A stretch of 49,417 bases of DNA from Aneurinibacillus sp. REN35 (GCF_041379945.2 NZ_JBFTXJ020000022.1:1-49417); one strand, 5' to 3'; numbered from the stretch's first letter, positions 18,311 through 29,216 are shown. Numbers and translations: made by a program. Notes: generated from the letters alone by a model not told the origin.

Positions 18311-19405
18311 ATGGTCAGAAGAATTATCCAGTTGTTTTTCCTCTTGGTTGGCGCAGGTTTGGGATACCAATACGGTCCTGACTTGTTTGCGCTTTTGAAC
18401 TCGATTATTCAAGTGGGTGCGCTGCCGGGCGTGGAATACATCGGTGCAGTACTTGGAGCTATTCTATTCTTCTTTATTACTTCTTGGCCAACAGACTACA
18501 TTGTTAAGACCATCAAACGCAGTGAAGAGACGCTAATTAAGCTTCCGATTACGGATGTGCTTTTTGGAGCTATGGGACTTATTATTGGACTTATTGTAGC
18601 GTTTTTACTTTTTCTTCCTATCAACAGCATCCCTATCCCGATCATTGCACGATTGCTTCCGCTGCTTATTTCTGTGCTGTGTGGCTATATCGGTTTTCAG
18701 GTGGGCTTGCGCAAGCGCGATGAGATCATGTCCGTATTCTCAATTGGTCGCTTTAAAAGCGATAAGAAAAAGGATGAGAAGCAGGAGGCAAACCAAGCTC
18801 AATATAAAATCCTGGATACAAGCGTCATCATTGATGGACGCATTGCTGATATCTGCAAAACAGGTTTTATTGAAGGTGCGCTCGTGATCCCGGAATTCGT
18901 ACTTGAAGAGCTGCAGCATATTGCTGATTCCTCTGATGCGCTTAAGCGCAATCGAGGGCGGCGTGGGCTTGATATTTTAAACAAGATTCAAAAGGAGTTA
19001 AAAGTAAAAGTTATCATTACCGATCAGGACTTCGAGGAAATCAGCGAGGTTGACAGCAAGCTGGTGAAGCTGGCTAAGGTGATGAAAGGCAAGGTCGTTA
19101 CCAATGACTTCAATTTGAATAAAGTGTGTGAACTGCAGGGTGTATCTGTATTAAACATTAACGATTTAGCCAATGCAGTAAAGCCGGTTGTACTGCCGGG
19201 TGAAGAGCTGCATGTACAGGTGATTAAGGACGGTAAAGAAAACGGGCAAGGTGTAGCTTATCTAGATGATGGCACGATGATCGTTGTTGAGAGCGGCCGT
19301 GAATATATTGGCTCGTTTGTTGATGTCATCGTCACGAGTGTGCTGCAGACGTCAGCCGGGCGTATGATTTTTGCAAAACCGAAGCTGATGGAAAAAGCAT
19401 TGTAA
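18311..19405 (+). CDS. yacL: PIN/TRAM domain membrane protein YacL
   Basis: A 364-residue protein with four predicted N-terminal membrane helices (~4-20, 40-60, 82-105, 110-130), a cytoplasmic PIN nuclease-like domain from ~165 with acidic residues in [14 protein letters not shown] in EFVLEELQ and D in VTNDFNLNK, and a C-terminal TRAM RNA-binding domain. Its precise biochemical role is not established as far as I know. ATG 18311 has GAGGAGGTG upstream, while the longer in-frame start lacks one. Position before ispD matches Bacillus. Confidence 0.9.
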   Translation: MVRRIIQLFFLLVGAGLGYQYGPDLFALLNSIIQVGALPGVEYIGAVLGAILFFFITSWPTDYIVKTIKRSEETLIKLPITDVLFGAMGLIIGLIVAFLLFLPINSIPIPIIARLLPLLISVLCGYIGFQVGLRKRDEIMSVFSIGRFKSDKKKDEKQEANQAQYKILDTSVIIDGRIADICKTGFIEGALVIPEFVLEELQHIADSSDALKRNRGRRGLDILNKIQKELKVKVIITDQDFEEISEVDSKLVKLAKVMKGKVVTNDFNLNKVCELQGVSVLNINDLANAVKPVVLPGEELHVQVIKDGKENGQGVAYLDDGTMIVVESGREYIGSFVDVIVTSVLQTSAGRMIFAKPKLMEKAL

Positions 19406-19416
19406 GAAATGAGTGA

Positions 19417-20109
19417 ATGAAAGTGAATATAGGTGTAGTCATCGCAGCTGCAGGATCAGGAAAGCGAATGGGAGGTCCGGTGAAGAAGCAGTTCATCGAA
19501 CTGTGTGGGAAACCGGTCCTTCTGCATACGCTTGATTTGTTTTCAAGTCTCGAATATGTGAAAGAGATCGTAGTTGTAACGGCAGAGGAAGATGTAGCGG
19601 ATACGTGCTCTCTTCTATCTGCCTATCCGCATGTCCGGGTCGTCTCAGGAGGGGCAGAGCGGCAGGATAGCGTCTATCTTGGGCTGACGGCTCTTCGTTC
19701 CTCCGACCATGTTATGATTCACGACGGAGCTAGACCCTTTCTTTCGCACGAGACGCTTACCAGGTTAGTGGACACCATGCTTGCAGAACGTGCCGCGATC
19801 CTGGCTGTACCCGTAAAGGATACAATTAAGCGAACGGATGAAATGGGAATTGTGATGGACACACCGCCAAGGAAAAGCTTGTGGGCCGTGCAAACGCCAC
19901 AGGCTTTTGCTTTGTCCGATATTCTTGCCGCGCATGAAAGAGCGAGAGAGGACGGGTTTCTGGGAACAGATGACGCATCGCTTCTGGAAAGGCTGGGACA
20001 GGCGGTACGTGTCGTAGAAGGAGAATATACAAATATTAAGTTAACAACGCCGGATGATCTTATCTTTGGCGAAGCGATTTTGAAGCGGAGAGAGGAGACA
20101 AAGAAATGA
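19417..20109 (+). CDS. ispD: 2-C-methyl-D-erythritol 4-phosphate cytidylyltransferase IspD
   Basis: A 230-residue enzyme of the non-mevalonate isoprenoid pathway, converting MEP and CTP to CDP-ME. Signature segments: [17 protein letters not shown] (CTP-binding loop, ~10-26), [13 protein letters not shown] and HDGARPF. Its stop overlaps the ispF start by four bases (ATGA). The ribosome binding site is weak; GTG 19423 is an alternative start two codons downstream. Confidence 0.95.
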   Translation: MKVNIGVVIAAAGSGKRMGGPVKKQFIELCGKPVLLHTLDLFSSLEYVKEIVVVTAEEDVADTCSLLSAYPHVRVVSGGAERQDSVYLGLTALRSSDHVMIHDGARPFLSHETLTRLVDTMLAERAAILAVPVKDTIKRTDEMGIVMDTPPRKSLWAVQTPQAFALSDILAAHERAREDGFLGTDDASLLERLGQAVRVVEGEYTNIKLTTPDDLIFGEAILKRREETKK

Positions 20110-20588
20110 TTCGGATTGGACAGGGATTTGATGTGCATCAGTTGACAGAAGGGCGCAAGCTCATTATTGGCGGCGTAGACATTCCGTATGAGAAGGGATT
20201 ACTTGGTCATTCGGATGCAGATGTGCTGTTGCATGCTGTGACAGATGCGATTTTAGGTGCGCTGGGTCTTGGGGATATCGGCTCCCATTTTCCGGATACG
20301 GATGCCGCATATAAGGACGCGGATAGTCAGGTGCTGCTAAGAGATGTATGGAAGCTGGTAAAGCAGAAAGGATACGCAATCGGAAATATCGATGCGACCA
20401 TTATTGCTCAACGCCCGAAAATGGCGCCATATATCAATCAGATGCGTGAAGTTATTGCTTCTTGCACAGAGACAGAGATCGATCGGATTAACGTAAAGGC
20501 CACCACAACGGAAAAACTGGGCTTTGCAGGTCGTGGAGAGGGAATTGCTTCAATGGCTGTTGTATTGTTGCAAAAAGTAGGATTATAA
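20106..20588 (+). CDS. ispF: 2-C-methyl-D-erythritol 2,4-cyclodiphosphate synthase IspF
   Basis: A 160-residue trimeric cyclase acting two steps after IspD. Metal ligands are visible in GFDVHQ (D8, H10) and GHSDAD (H35 region), and the substrate loop is [10 protein letters not shown]. It is translationally coupled to ispD. The length is typical, and the protein ends with the family-like [11 protein letters not shown]. Confidence 0.96.
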   Translation: MIRIGQGFDVHQLTEGRKLIIGGVDIPYEKGLLGHSDADVLLHAVTDAILGALGLGDIGSHFPDTDAAYKDADSQVLLRDVWKLVKQKGYAIGNIDATIIAQRPKMAPYINQMREVIASCTETEIDRINVKATTTEKLGFAGRGEGIASMAVVLLQKVGL

Positions 20589-20625
20589 TAGATGAAGCTA
20601 TAAAACTGAAGGATGGTGGCCACAC

Positions 20626-22104
20626 ATGTCGAAACAAGTCCGTGTCCGGTTTGCGCCGAGTCCAACCGGACATTTACATATCGGAGGAGCCCGTTCGGCC
20701 CTTTTTAATTATTTATTTGCCCGTCATCATGGTGGAGATTTTATTGTCCGCATTGAAGACACAGATCGTAAGCGGAATGTGGAAGATGCGGAGGCGAAGC
20801 TGATTGAGAGCTTACGTTGGTTTGGTACGGAGTGGGATGAGAGCATCGATAAAGACGGTGGAGTTGGTCCGTACCGTTCGATGGATCGATTAGATATTTA
20901 TCAAAAATATATCGAACAATTGGTTGCAGAGGGCAAGGCCTATCCTTGCTACTGTACAGAAGATGAGCTGAATGCGGAGCGGGAAGCTCAGAAGGAACGG
21001 GGAGAGACGCCGCGTTATGCTGGAACGTGCCGTAACCTGACCGCAGAACAAATTCAAGCATACGAAGCAGAAGGCCGTACAGCCTCTATCCGCTTCCGCG
21101 TACAGGAGAATCGCGAATATACCGTTCATGACCATATTCGTGGTGAAGTCACGTTTGATTCCAATGGAATCGGTGATTTCGTTATTGCGCGTCCCGATGG
21201 CATTCCGACCTACAACTTTGCTGTTGTGATTGATGATGCTCTGATGAAGATCACGCATGTTATTCGTGGGGAAGAACATCTATCCAACACACCGCGCCAG
21301 TTAATGATTTATGAGGCATTCGGATTTGAAACGCCGGATTTTGCGCACGTGGCGCTAATTTTGAATCCGGATGGTAAGAAGATGAGTAAGCGGGATGAGT
21401 CGTTGATTCAATTCATGGAGCAATACCGTGATCTTGGCTATTTGCCGGAGGCGCTGATGAACTTTCTCGTGCTTCTCGGATGGTCGCCGGAAGAAGAACA
21501 GGAAATTTTCACACGTGAAGAATTAATTGAAAAATTCTCGTTGGGCCGTGTCTCTAAGTCACCAGCCATCTTTGATATTCATAAGTTAAATTGGATGAAC
21601 AATTATTATATTAAACAAGCATCTGCAGAGCGCATGGCTGAATTGTGTATTCCTCATATGCAAAAGGCGGGACAATTGCCGCAGGAGCTACATGAAGAAC
21701 AGCGCCAGTGGGCGGAGAAACTTGTAGCGCTGTATCAGGAACAGTTGGAGTATGCGGCGCAAATTGTTGATCTTTCTGCTATGTTCTTTGAGGATGAGGT
21801 GCGCTATGACGCGGAAGCGAAAGAAGTTCTTGCAGAGGAACAGGTGACGGATGTGATGAAAGCTTTTCACGAGGAGCTGCTTTCGCTTGAAGAGTATACG
21901 GCCGATGGCATTAAAGGTGCGCTGAAAGCCGTACAGAAGGCAACCGGACATAAAGGTAAAAAGTTGTTTATGCCTGTTCGTGTGGCCGTAACGGGCTTTA
22001 CTCATGGTCGTGATCTGAACGAGACACTGTTCCTGTTAGGACGGGATACAGTGGTGCAGCGCGTTTTGCATGTAGCTAATAACCGCGAACAAATTGTTAA
22101 ATAA
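20626..22104 (+). CDS. gltX: Glutamyl-tRNA synthetase GltX
   Basis: A 492-residue class I aminoacyl-tRNA synthetase charging tRNA-Glu, and in Bacillales usually also tRNA-Gln for later amidation. The HIGH-type motif [11 protein letters not shown] is at 11-21 and KMSKR is near 252-256. The C-terminal helical anticodon-binding domain is full length. GGATGGTGG precedes the start. It lies 37 bases after ispF. No T-box is seen in front of it; the T-box lies between it and cysE. Confidence 0.97.
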   Translation: MSKQVRVRFAPSPTGHLHIGGARSALFNYLFARHHGGDFIVRIEDTDRKRNVEDAEAKLIESLRWFGTEWDESIDKDGGVGPYRSMDRLDIYQKYIEQLVAEGKAYPCYCTEDELNAEREAQKERGETPRYAGTCRNLTAEQIQAYEAEGRTASIRFRVQENREYTVHDHIRGEVTFDSNGIGDFVIARPDGIPTYNFAVVIDDALMKITHVIRGEEHLSNTPRQLMIYEAFGFETPDFAHVALILNPDGKKMSKRDESLIQFMEQYRDLGYLPEALMNFLVLLGWSPEEEQEIFTREELIEKFSLGRVSKSPAIFDIHKLNWMNNYYIKQASAERMAELCIPHMQKAGQLPQELHEEQRQWAEKLVALYQEQLEYAAQIVDLSAMFFEDEVRYDAEAKEVLAEEQVTDVMKAFHEELLSLEEYTADGIKGALKAVQKATGHKGKKLFMPVRVAVTGFTHGRDLNETLFLLGRDTVVQRVLHVANNREQIVK

Positions 22105-22124
22105 TATGATAAAGTAAGTATAGA

Positions 22125-22412
22125 AAGGCTGAGAACGGAAGAAGTACGAAAAAGAAGGGAAGCACCAGAGAAGGCCGCCGGTAGTTACATAGATACCGTG
22201 CTGAAAGCGGCTCTGCCTCCTGTTTTCGGAAATGCATCCGTGAGCCGGGTTTTCGAACGCATCCGATGCCGGTAGAATTCCCCGTTTCCCGCGTTAAGGG
22301 AGGTAAGTGCATTTTCGTTCATACATTGTGTGAACCGAGATGAAGCAGAGTGGAACCGCGGAAAATAATAAACCGCCTCTGCAGCCGTTCGTCGGCTGTG
22401 GAGGTTTTTTTT
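22125..22412 (+). promoter_or_regulatory. Cysteine-specific T-box leader upstream of cysE-cysS
   Basis: A T-box riboswitch that senses uncharged tRNA-Cys. The T-box sequence AGAGTGGAACCGCGG is at 22347-22361, followed by a terminator stem (about 22371-22387 with 22393-22404) and a T run. Stem I begins around GAACGGAAGAAGTAC (~22133), and its 3' side carries TGC at 22267-22269 in a GATGCCGG context just before the returning base-helix strand. I read this as the Cys specifier codon. When tRNA-Cys is uncharged the antiterminator forms and cysE-cysS are transcribed. Confidence 0.9.
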
Positions 22413-22448
22413 ATTTCTAATCATCTTTAAGGAGGAAGGAGTGAGAAG

Positions 22449-23108
22449 ATGTTTAAAACTATACGAGAAGATATTGATGTAGTGATGGACCGTGACCCTG
22501 CTGCACGAAGCACGCTTGAAGTGATTCTAACGTATTCTGGCCTGCATGCGATCTGGTTTCACCGTATAAGCCACCGCTTATGGAACAAAAAGTTTTATAC
22601 GCTCGCACGAATGGTATCCCAATTTGGCCGCTGGATTACCGGAATTGAAATCCATCCAGGAGCAAAAATCGGCAAAGGACTGTTCATTGACCACGGCATG
22701 GGCGTAGTCATCGGTGAAACGTGCGAGATTGGCGATGATGTAACCTTGTATCAAGGTGTGACATTAGGTGGTACCGGCAAAGAAAAAGGAAAGCGCCATC
22801 CGACAATCGGCAATAATGTTCTGATTGCCTCTGGAGCAAAAGTGCTTGGCTCGATGAAGATTGGGGACAATTCCAAAATTGGAGCCGGATCGGTTGTGCT
22901 GCAGGAAGTACCGCCAAACTCGACTGTAGTCGGCATTCCTGGTCGGATTAAAATACAGGACGGCGTAAAAGTGGAACAGGACCTCGATCAGGTCAATCTT
23001 CCTGATCCGATTGGGGAAGTCATGCGCTCGATGCAGCGGGAGATTGATATACTGCGGGAAGAAGTAAAACAGTTGAAGAGGAGTCGACCATCCGATGAGT
23101 ACAATTAA
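22449..23108 (+). CDS. cysE: Serine O-acetyltransferase CysE
   Basis: A 219-residue enzyme making O-acetylserine from serine and acetyl-CoA, the first step of cysteine synthesis. An N-terminal helical part is followed by left-handed beta-helix hexapeptide repeats (~65-170; [39 protein letters not shown]). The C-terminal coiled tail overlaps cysS by 14 bases. Controlled by the cysteine T-box. AAGGAGGAAGGAG precedes the start. Confidence 0.96.
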   Translation: MFKTIREDIDVVMDRDPAARSTLEVILTYSGLHAIWFHRISHRLWNKKFYTLARMVSQFGRWITGIEIHPGAKIGKGLFIDHGMGVVIGETCEIGDDVTLYQGVTLGGTGKEKGKRHPTIGNNVLIASGAKVLGSMKIGDNSKIGAGSVVLQEVPPNSTVVGIPGRIKIQDGVKVEQDLDQVNLPDPIGEVMRSMQREIDILREEVKQLKRSRPSDEYN

Positions 23109-24507
23109 GATATACAATACGTTAACGAGGAAGAAGGAAGAGTTTATTCCGCTTGAGGCGGGTAAAGTGAAGATGTATGTATGCGGACCAACCGTCTATA
23201 ACTTTATCCATATTGGAAACGCCAGGCCGCCGATCACGTTCGATGTGGTACGCCGCTATCTCGAATACCGGGGATATGAGGTTACGTATGTCCAGAATTT
23301 TACGGATGTAGACGACAAAATCATCAAAAAAGCTGAAGAAACTGGCATGGCTGTTGAAGAGGTTGCCAAGAAATTCATTGCTTCCTTCGTGGAAGATGTG
23401 CGTGCATTAGGCGTAGCAGAAGCGAATGTACATCCGAAGGTAACAGAGCATATTCCAGAAATTATTGATTTTGTTGCAGGCTTGATTGAGAAGGGCCATG
23501 CTTATGCGGCTGATGGAGATGTGTATTTCCGTACGGCGTCCTTCTCCGAATACGGCAAGCTCTCCCACCAAAACATTGAAGAACTGCAGGCGGGCGCCCG
23601 CATTGAAGTCAATGATAAAAAGGAGAATCCGCTTGATTTTGTGCTTTGGAAAGGCGCAAAACCAGGTGAAATCTTCTGGGAAAGTCCGTGGGGAAAGGGG
23701 CGTCCCGGCTGGCATATTGAGTGCTCGGCGATGTCTCATAAGTATCTCGGCAGCACGTTTGATATTCATGGCGGCGGGCATGATCTGACGTTTCCGCATC
23801 ACGAAAATGAAATTGCCCAGTCCGAGTGCCTGACAGGACATCCGATGGCGAAATACTGGATGCATAATGGGTATATCAATATTGAGAACGAAAAAATGTC
23901 CAAGTCGCTTGGGAATTTCATTTTGGTAAAAGATATTCGGGAGAAATATGCGCCGCGCATTGTGCGTTTCTTTATGCTGAGCGCCCACTACCGCAATCCG
24001 ATTAACTTCAGCGATGAGCTATTGCAGCAGGCGGCTAATGGATTGAACCGGATTGATACGGCGGTGCGCAATCTAATACATCGGCTTGCTTCTGCGGTGG
24101 AGGAAGCGGCAGCGGAGGAAGAGAAGCAGCAGATCGAGAAATTCCGGGCGCAGTTTATCGAAGAAATGGATGACGACTTTAACACTGCCGATGCTATTAC
24201 GGTATTATTTGATATCGTGCGGGAAGTTAATCAGATGATGGCAGGCGGTACGCTTAAAAAGGAATTGATACTGCTGTATCAGTCGTTATTCGCGGAGCTA
24301 GGCGAAGTGCTCGGTATCTCATTCGGTCAAGTGGAAGCGAAGGCTGAAGGGCCATCTGATGAAGAAATCAGCGGATTGGTAGAGGAGCGGACGCAGGCGC
24401 GTAAGGATAAGAATTTTGCTCGTGCTGATGAAATCCGCAATCAACTTCAAGAGCTTGGCATTATACTAGAGGATACGCCGCAGGGTGTACGTTGGCACCG
24501 GAAATGA
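23095..24507 (+). CDS. cysS: Cysteinyl-tRNA synthetase CysS
   Basis: A 470-residue class I synthetase charging tRNA-Cys. The HIGH-type motif HIGNARP is at 39-45, the zinc ligands include C30, the Cys in [10 protein letters not shown] and the His in [13 protein letters not shown], and KMSKS is near 267-271. The start overlaps cysE, with AGAGGAG inside the cysE end, so the two are co-translated. Regulated by the upstream T-box. Confidence 0.97.
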   Translation: MSTIKIYNTLTRKKEEFIPLEAGKVKMYVCGPTVYNFIHIGNARPPITFDVVRRYLEYRGYEVTYVQNFTDVDDKIIKKAEETGMAVEEVAKKFIASFVEDVRALGVAEANVHPKVTEHIPEIIDFVAGLIEKGHAYAADGDVYFRTASFSEYGKLSHQNIEELQAGARIEVNDKKENPLDFVLWKGAKPGEIFWESPWGKGRPGWHIECSAMSHKYLGSTFDIHGGGHDLTFPHHENEIAQSECLTGHPMAKYWMHNGYINIENEKMSKSLGNFILVKDIREKYAPRIVRFFMLSAHYRNPINFSDELLQQAANGLNRIDTAVRNLIHRLASAVEEAAAEEEKQQIEKFRAQFIEEMDDDFNTADAITVLFDIVREVNQMMAGGTLKKELILLYQSLFAELGEVLGISFGQVEAKAEGPSDEEISGLVEERTQARKDKNFARADEIRNQLQELGIILEDTPQGVRWHRK

Positions 24508-24526
24508 GCCGGATAAGGGAGCGATT

Positions 24527-24940
24527 ATGAAGCAGGATAAAGTAACAAGAGACCCAAGACAACTCAATGCGCTAACGCTTGCTTATATGGGCGATGCCGT
24601 GCTGGAGATTCGCGTGCGCCAGCATCTGATTGCGGCAGGGGAGGTTAAGCCAAACCTGCTGCAGCGCGCGTCTATTGGCTATGTTTCAGCCAAGGCCCAA
24701 GCAGATATTGTAATGGGGATTTGGGAGCGGCTAACTGAGGAAGAACAGGCTGTTCTCAAACGAGGCCGTAATGCCAAATCTGCTACCATGCCCAAAAATG
24801 CTCACGTCTCTGACTATCGGCTCAGCACAGGCTTTGAAGCGCTGCTTGGTTTTTTATATTTAACGGAGCAGACAGAACGCCTCGATGAAGTCCTATCCTA
24901 TGCATTGGACTGGGTAGAGAATGGACAAGGAAACGAATGA
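24527..24940 (+). CDS. mrnC: Mini-ribonuclease III MrnC
   Basis: A 137-residue RNase III catalytic domain without a dsRNA-binding domain. It matures the ends of 23S rRNA in Bacillus. The catalytic acidic motif is in ALTLAYMGDAVLEIRVRQHL (~19-38). ATG 24527 has AAGGGAG five bases upstream; a longer frame overlapping cysS is unlikely. The gene lies directly after cysS, as in Bacillus. Confidence 0.93.
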   Translation: MKQDKVTRDPRQLNALTLAYMGDAVLEIRVRQHLIAAGEVKPNLLQRASIGYVSAKAQADIVMGIWERLTEEEQAVLKRGRNAKSATMPKNAHVSDYRLSTGFEALLGFLYLTEQTERLDEVLSYALDWVENGQGNE

Positions 24941-24957
24941 ATAAGAAGGAGTCAGCT

Positions 24958-25701
24958 ATGAGTGAATATATTGTTGGTAAAAACCCTGTTCTAGAGGCAC
25001 TACGCTCAGGACGCTCAATAAACAAAATCTGGATTGCCGAAGGTTCGCAAAAAGGAGTTACCGGACAGGTTATGGCGCTGGCAAAAGAAGCGGGAGTCAC
25101 TGTCCAGATCGTGCCTCGTAAGAAACTTGATCAGGCGGCAGAAGGAGAGAGTCACCAAGGGGTTCTTGCCTATATTGCCGCATATGACTACGTGGAGATA
25201 GACGACATCCTTGCTAAGGCGGAGGCTTTAGGAGAGGCTCCTTTCCTTGTCATCTTAGATGAGATTGAGGACCCGCATAATCTCGGCTCGATCCTGCGTA
25301 CCGGTGATGCGGCAGGTGTGCATGGTGTAATTATCCCAAAACGCCGTTCGGCTGGCCTGACCTCCACGGTGGCTAAAGCGTCAGCGGGAGCGATTGAGTA
25401 CGTGCCGGTAGCGCGTGTTACAAATCTGGCTCGTACGATTGATGACTTGAAGGAGCGCAATATCTGGGTTGTCGGCACCGATGCTTCTGGGACGGAAGAG
25501 TTCCGGGAAGCACGTCTTGACATGGGGATTGCTCTTGTTATTGGAAGTGAAGGCAAAGGGATGAGCCGCTTAATTCGTGAGAAGTGTGATTTTACGGTTA
25601 AGCTTCCTATGGTTGGCCGTGTTACGTCGTTGAATGCATCTGTAGCCGGAGCCTTATTGATGTATGAGGTATATCGTCAGCGCCATCCGTTAACCAGATA
25701 G
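24958..25701 (+). CDS. rlmB: 23S rRNA (guanosine-2'-O)-methyltransferase RlmB
   Basis: A 247-residue SpoU/TrmH-family SAM-dependent methyltransferase. It has an N-terminal L30e-like substrate-binding domain (~1-75) and a trefoil-knot SPOUT domain with EDPHNLGSILRTGDAAG, VIGSEGKGMSRL and the final knot segment LPMVGRVTSLNASVAGALL. ATG 24958 is chosen because AGAAGGAG lies eight bases upstream; an ATG at 24937 overlapping mrnC by four bases would add seven residues. Confidence 0.93.
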   Translation: MSEYIVGKNPVLEALRSGRSINKIWIAEGSQKGVTGQVMALAKEAGVTVQIVPRKKLDQAAEGESHQGVLAYIAAYDYVEIDDILAKAEALGEAPFLVILDEIEDPHNLGSILRTGDAAGVHGVIIPKRRSAGLTSTVAKASAGAIEYVPVARVTNLARTIDDLKERNIWVVGTDASGTEEFREARLDMGIALVIGSEGKGMSRLIREKCDFTVKLPMVGRVTSLNASVAGALLMYEVYRQRHPLTR

Positions 25702-25714
25702 GGATGAAAGCCAT

Positions 25715-26227
25715 ATGGAAGAGATATTGATTGTAGATGGCTATAATGTCATCGGAGACTGGAAGAGATTGAAAGAAAAAAAGAAAATCAGTCTCGAAGA
25801 AGCTCGTGACGATTTGCTTAGCTGGTTGGCAGAATATCAAGGGTTCACCGGAATGCGTGTCATCGTTGTATTCGATGCACATAATGTAAAAGGCAAAGGT
25901 AAAAAGGTGCGCGAATATCGTCTTGATATTCGCTACACCAAAGAGAAAGAAACGGCAGATGAATGCATTGAGCGGCTTGTATTTGAGCTGTCTCACCGCC
26001 ACCGCCAGATTTATGTAGCCACTTCAGATTATACGGAGCAGCGGGTTACGTTTGGGTATGGTGCTTTACGTAAGTCGGCGCGCGAACTTTGGAACGAGAT
26101 GCAAAAAGTAAACCGTGACATTGATGAGAAGGTACAGGAGACAAAACAAAAACCGAAAGGTCGCGGCATTGAACTCAGTGATGAAATTAAAAAAAAATTC
26201 GAAAAGTGGCGTCGCGGAGTCGAATGA
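25715..26227 (+). CDS. yacP: YacP/Rae1 NYN-domain ribosome-associated endoribonuclease
   Basis: A 170-residue NYN/PIN-like nuclease. The acidic active-site residues lie in ILIVDGYNVIGDW near the N-terminus, VVFDAH (~50-55) and ETADECIERL. The B. subtilis homolog Rae1 enters the ribosomal A site and cleaves certain mRNAs in a translation-dependent way. A C-terminal basic tail (~140-170) is visible. It lies between rlmB and sigH as in Bacillus. Confidence 0.92.
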   Translation: MEEILIVDGYNVIGDWKRLKEKKKISLEEARDDLLSWLAEYQGFTGMRVIVVFDAHNVKGKGKKVREYRLDIRYTKEKETADECIERLVFELSHRHRQIYVATSDYTEQRVTFGYGALRKSARELWNEMQKVNRDIDEKVQETKQKPKGRGIELSDEIKKKFEKWRRGVE

Positions 26228-26232
26228 GTTTA

Positions 26233-26262
26233 TTGACGGTGAAAGGTTACATAATATATAAT
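26233..26262 (+). promoter_or_regulatory. SigA promoter of sigH
   Basis: TTGACG (26233-26238), an 18-base spacer and consensus TATAAT (26257-26262); predicted start near 26269. Confidence 0.75.
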
Positions 26263-26303
26263 GTCTTTATCTGATGCATAATGGCAGGTCGGAGGGATGA
26301 TGT

Positions 26304-26942
26304 TTGGCAGCAGACCATACCCGCTATGAAGCTCTATACGATGAGGATATCGTAGAACTTGTACGGTTAGGTGATAGTGACGCGTTGGAGTACTTAATCA
26401 ATAAGTATAAGAATTTTGTGCGTGCCAAAGCCCGTTCCTATTTTTTAATCGGTGCTGACCGCGAAGATATTGTGCAGGAAGGTATGATTGGGCTGTACAA
26501 GTCAATTCGGGACTTTAAAGGGGATAAGCTTGCCTCTTTTAAGGCATTTGCCGAATTGTGTATTACGCGTCAGATTATTACCGCAATTAAGACAGCGACC
26601 CGGCAAAAGCATATTCCTCTTAATTCGTATGTCTCGCTGGACAAGCCCATTTACGATGAAGATTCGGATCGTACTTTGCTGGACATTATCTGCGGTACAA
26701 GAGTAACGGACCCAGAAGAGTTGATTATTAATCAGGAAGAGTATGATGATATCGAGGATAAGATCAGCGAGATTTTGAGTGATTTGGAGCAGCAGGTTTT
26801 ACTTTTGTATCTGGACGGCCGTTCCTATCAAGAGATTGCGGTGGATTTAAGCCGCCACGTTAAATCAATTGATAACGCTCTCCAGCGAGTGAAGCGTAAG
26901 CTTGAGAAGTATTTAGAGGTACGTGAAGTGTCGCAAGTATAA
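26304..26942 (+). CDS. sigH: RNA polymerase sigma-H factor (Spo0H)
   Basis: A 212-residue sigma-70-family factor of the transition to stationary phase and sporulation. Region 2 includes ADREDIVQEGMIGLYKSIRDF (~53-73) and a melting segment. Region 4 carries the helix-turn-helix RSYQEIAVDLSRHVKSIDNAL (~174-194). The start is TTG 26304 with GGAGGG seven bases upstream; nearby ATGs at 26297 and 26300 are out of frame. The gene is preceded by its own promoter and followed by a terminator. Confidence 0.96.
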   Translation: MAADHTRYEALYDEDIVELVRLGDSDALEYLINKYKNFVRAKARSYFLIGADREDIVQEGMIGLYKSIRDFKGDKLASFKAFAELCITRQIITAIKTATRQKHIPLNSYVSLDKPIYDEDSDRTLLDIICGTRVTDPEELIINQEEYDDIEDKISEILSDLEQQVLLLYLDGRSYQEIAVDLSRHVKSIDNALQRVKRKLEKYLEVREVSQV

Positions 26943-26960
26943 ATACGCAATATCAACTAT

Positions 26961-26988
26961 AACAGGACATGTGTCCTGTTTTTTTTTA
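26961..26988 (+). terminator. Terminator of sigH
   Basis: Stem AACAGGAC / GTCCTGTT (26961-26968 with 26973-26980) plus eight T. Confidence 0.92.
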
Positions 26989-27049
26989 TGCAAATACACA
27001 TAAATATTCAGAAAAATTTCACATTGTGATATATACAAGTCTTTTAGCA

Positions 27050-27058
27050 TGGTATAAT
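27050..27058 (+). promoter_or_regulatory. Extended -10 promoter element of the chemoreceptor gene
   Basis: TGG-TATAAT is an extended -10. No good -35 and no SigD consensus (TAAA-N15-GCCGATAT) is visible upstream, so SigA-type transcription is more likely than flagellar-sigma control. Confidence 0.4.
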
Positions 27059-27095
27059 AGATATAATTTCCTTTTTGGAGGAGAGGGGGAACGAT

Positions 27096-29078
27096 ATGGG
27101 AGCGAAAAGTCTAAAAGCCAAATTGTTGTTAGTTATTATTCCGATTATCGTGATAGCGCTTTCTTTTGTGGCGTGGCTCAACCATCATAAGGCAAAAGAG
27201 TTTCTAGAAAGCAATTTTAAGGAAAGAGCATTCATCCAGCTTGAGCTATTGAACAGCAAGGTCAATGATTGGCTCGGACAGCAGAAGGACCGTGTCACTA
27301 ATATGGCCTCTAGTATGGACATACGTGGAATGAATGCGCATACACAGCTTGCTTATCTTGAGTCGAAGCTTAAAGAATATAACGAGTACGAGATGTTTTT
27401 TATTGCCGACCCATCAGGTAAAGCATTCACCACAGAAGGTCAGGAAGTCGATGTAGGCAACCGTGACTATTTCAAAAAGGTAACCAGCGGACAGCCGTAT
27501 GCGATTTCAGATCCGCTGATCTCTCGAGCATCCGGTAAGATGATTGTGGTAATCGCAAGTCCGATCTATGACCAGCATAATAAAGTAAGCGGCATGCTAG
27601 GAGCGACAGTGCCGATCGGTACAATGAATGAGATTGTTGGCACGCAAAAGATCGGACAGACGGGATATGCCTATATGGTTAAAAAGGATGGAATGGTCAT
27701 CAGCTATCCTGATCAGAAGGAAATACTCAAGCTCAACGTTCTAAAATTGAACATTCCAACGCTTCAGGAAGGTATTGAAGAAGCTTTTACTGGCAAGACT
27801 GGATACAAGCGCTATACGTATAAAGGTGTTGACAAGTATGCATTTTTCTCCCAGGTACCTACTACGGGCTGGGTCGTTGCCATCACGGCTCCTGTAGAGG
27901 AAGCGTCAAGTCAACTAAATTATCTGGCGAAGCTTTCCTTTGTAACGGCTACTGTTGTTTTAGTATTTGCGGTTATCATTCTTGTTATCTTTTCTTCTCG
28001 CTTTGTCCGGCCGATTCGTCATCTCAGTGAGCTGACGGCAATGATTGCTGATGGAGATCTGACGGTAAAAACACCGAATCGAAGCAAAGATGAAGTGGGT
28101 GTGCTAAGCCACAATTTCAATCAAATGGTCGAAAGCGTGCATATGTTATTATTTGAAATCAAGGATGCATCACAAAAAATGCGCTCATCATCCGATGTTC
28201 TCACATTGGCCAGCAAGGAGACAACGCATTCAGCTGAACAGGTAGCGGTAACGATTAATGATCTTGCGGAAGGGGCCGGAGATATCGCCCATTCCATTCA
28301 ATCTGCACACGTAGAGGTAACGCTCGTTAATGAAAGTTTGCAAAAGATCTCTGTCTATGCTGATGAGATGGCACATACATTTAAGGCAACTCAGGTATTG
28401 ACGGAAGAAGGAGAACATGCCGTACGTGCGGCTGTTCTAAAAATGGAAGAGATTCAGAATATGGTAGATACGGCCTCTGAGGTAGTACAAAAGCTTGGAG
28501 AGCGCTCAGAGGAGATCGGTCAAATCGTCGGCCTCATCACGGGGATTGCTTCGCAGACGAACCTCCTTGCCCTCAACGCCAGTATTGAAGCGGCACGAGC
28601 AGGGGAGGCGGGACGAGGATTCGCTGTGGTGGCTGATGAAGTCCGTAAGCTTGCTGAGGAGACCGACAAAGCTGCAGGCGATATCTCACGCATCGTACAG
28701 GAGAACAAACGAGAGACACATGAAGCGATTGATTCCATTCAGCGGGGGCATGCCGTCATTGTAGAAGGACAAGAGATGGTGCATCATACTGGCGATTCCT
28801 TTGGTAAGATCCATGAGCATATCAGATTGGTAGGTGAGAAAAGCACTCACATTACTACTTCTATTAAAGTTGCTGAAGAGAACGCACGTAAAGTATCAAA
28901 TGAAATGGAGCGCATCTCTGCCATTACAGAGGAAGCATCGGCAGGCTCGGAAGAAGTGGCGGCAGTCAGCGAGCAGCAGGCGGCAGCGGCTCAGCAGTTA
29001 TCGAACGATGCGGCCACGATGGCTAGGCTGTCCGATCAGATGGAGAGCCTTGTATCACGGTTTAAAATGGAAAAGTAA
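27096..29078 (+). CDS. Methyl-accepting chemotaxis protein with dCache sensor
   Basis: A 660-residue transmembrane chemoreceptor. TM1 is at ~9-28, an extracellular double-Cache ligand domain at ~32-270, TM2 at ~277-304, HAMP at ~305-357 and a cytoplasmic signalling coiled coil to the C-terminus. The hairpin tip contains the near-invariant [18 protein letters not shown]. It would signal to CheA/CheW; the ligand is unknown, although dCache domains often bind amino acids. ATG 27096 has GAGAGGGGGA upstream. The gene sits between sigH and rpmG, which are adjacent in B. subtilis, and is flanked by its own promoter-like element and the sigH terminator. This looks like an insertion in a conserved block. 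Confidence 0.93.
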   Translation: MGAKSLKAKLLLVIIPIIVIALSFVAWLNHHKAKEFLESNFKERAFIQLELLNSKVNDWLGQQKDRVTNMASSMDIRGMNAHTQLAYLESKLKEYNEYEMFFIADPSGKAFTTEGQEVDVGNRDYFKKVTSGQPYAISDPLISRASGKMIVVIASPIYDQHNKVSGMLGATVPIGTMNEIVGTQKIGQTGYAYMVKKDGMVISYPDQKEILKLNVLKLNIPTLQEGIEEAFTGKTGYKRYTYKGVDKYAFFSQVPTTGWVVAITAPVEEASSQLNYLAKLSFVTATVVLVFAVIILVIFSSRFVRPIRHLSELTAMIADGDLTVKTPNRSKDEVGVLSHNFNQMVESVHMLLFEIKDASQKMRSSSDVLTLASKETTHSAEQVAVTINDLAEGAGDIAHSIQSAHVEVTLVNESLQKISVYADEMAHTFKATQVLTEEGEHAVRAAVLKMEEIQNMVDTASEVVQKLGERSEEIGQIVGLITGIASQTNLLALNASIEAARAGEAGRGFAVVADEVRKLAEETDKAAGDISRIVQENKRETHEAIDSIQRGHAVIVEGQEMVHHTGDSFGKIHEHIRLVGEKSTHITTSIKVAEENARKVSNEMERISAITEEASAGSEEVAAVSEQQAAAAQQLSNDAATMARLSDQMESLVSRFKMEK

Positions 29079-29093
29079 TGTCAAAATTTTTGT

Positions 29094-29122
29094 TTGACAC
29101 CCATTTTCCACTATGATAAAGT
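29094..29122 (+). promoter_or_regulatory. Probable promoter of the rpmG-secE-nusG unit
   Basis: TTGACA at 29094-29099 is consensus. A -10 at 17 bases is TAAAGT (29117-29122), while the better TATGAT at 29112 is too close. A small hairpin CCGTG / CACGG (29134-29149) follows the expected start, and a second one, GGCTA / TAGCC, lies at 29179-29193. Confidence 0.45.
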
Positions 29123-29216
29123 ATTTGAGGTAGCCGTGTGAAAGCACGGTTTTACTTGATGCAAAATTAACTATGAAAGGCTAGTACATAGCCAATAATG
29201 TGGGAGGTGTAACATC

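Noticed and set aside
23407-23988. Minus-strand open frame of 193 codons inside cysS
   Set aside because: Antisense shadow of an intact synthetase gene.
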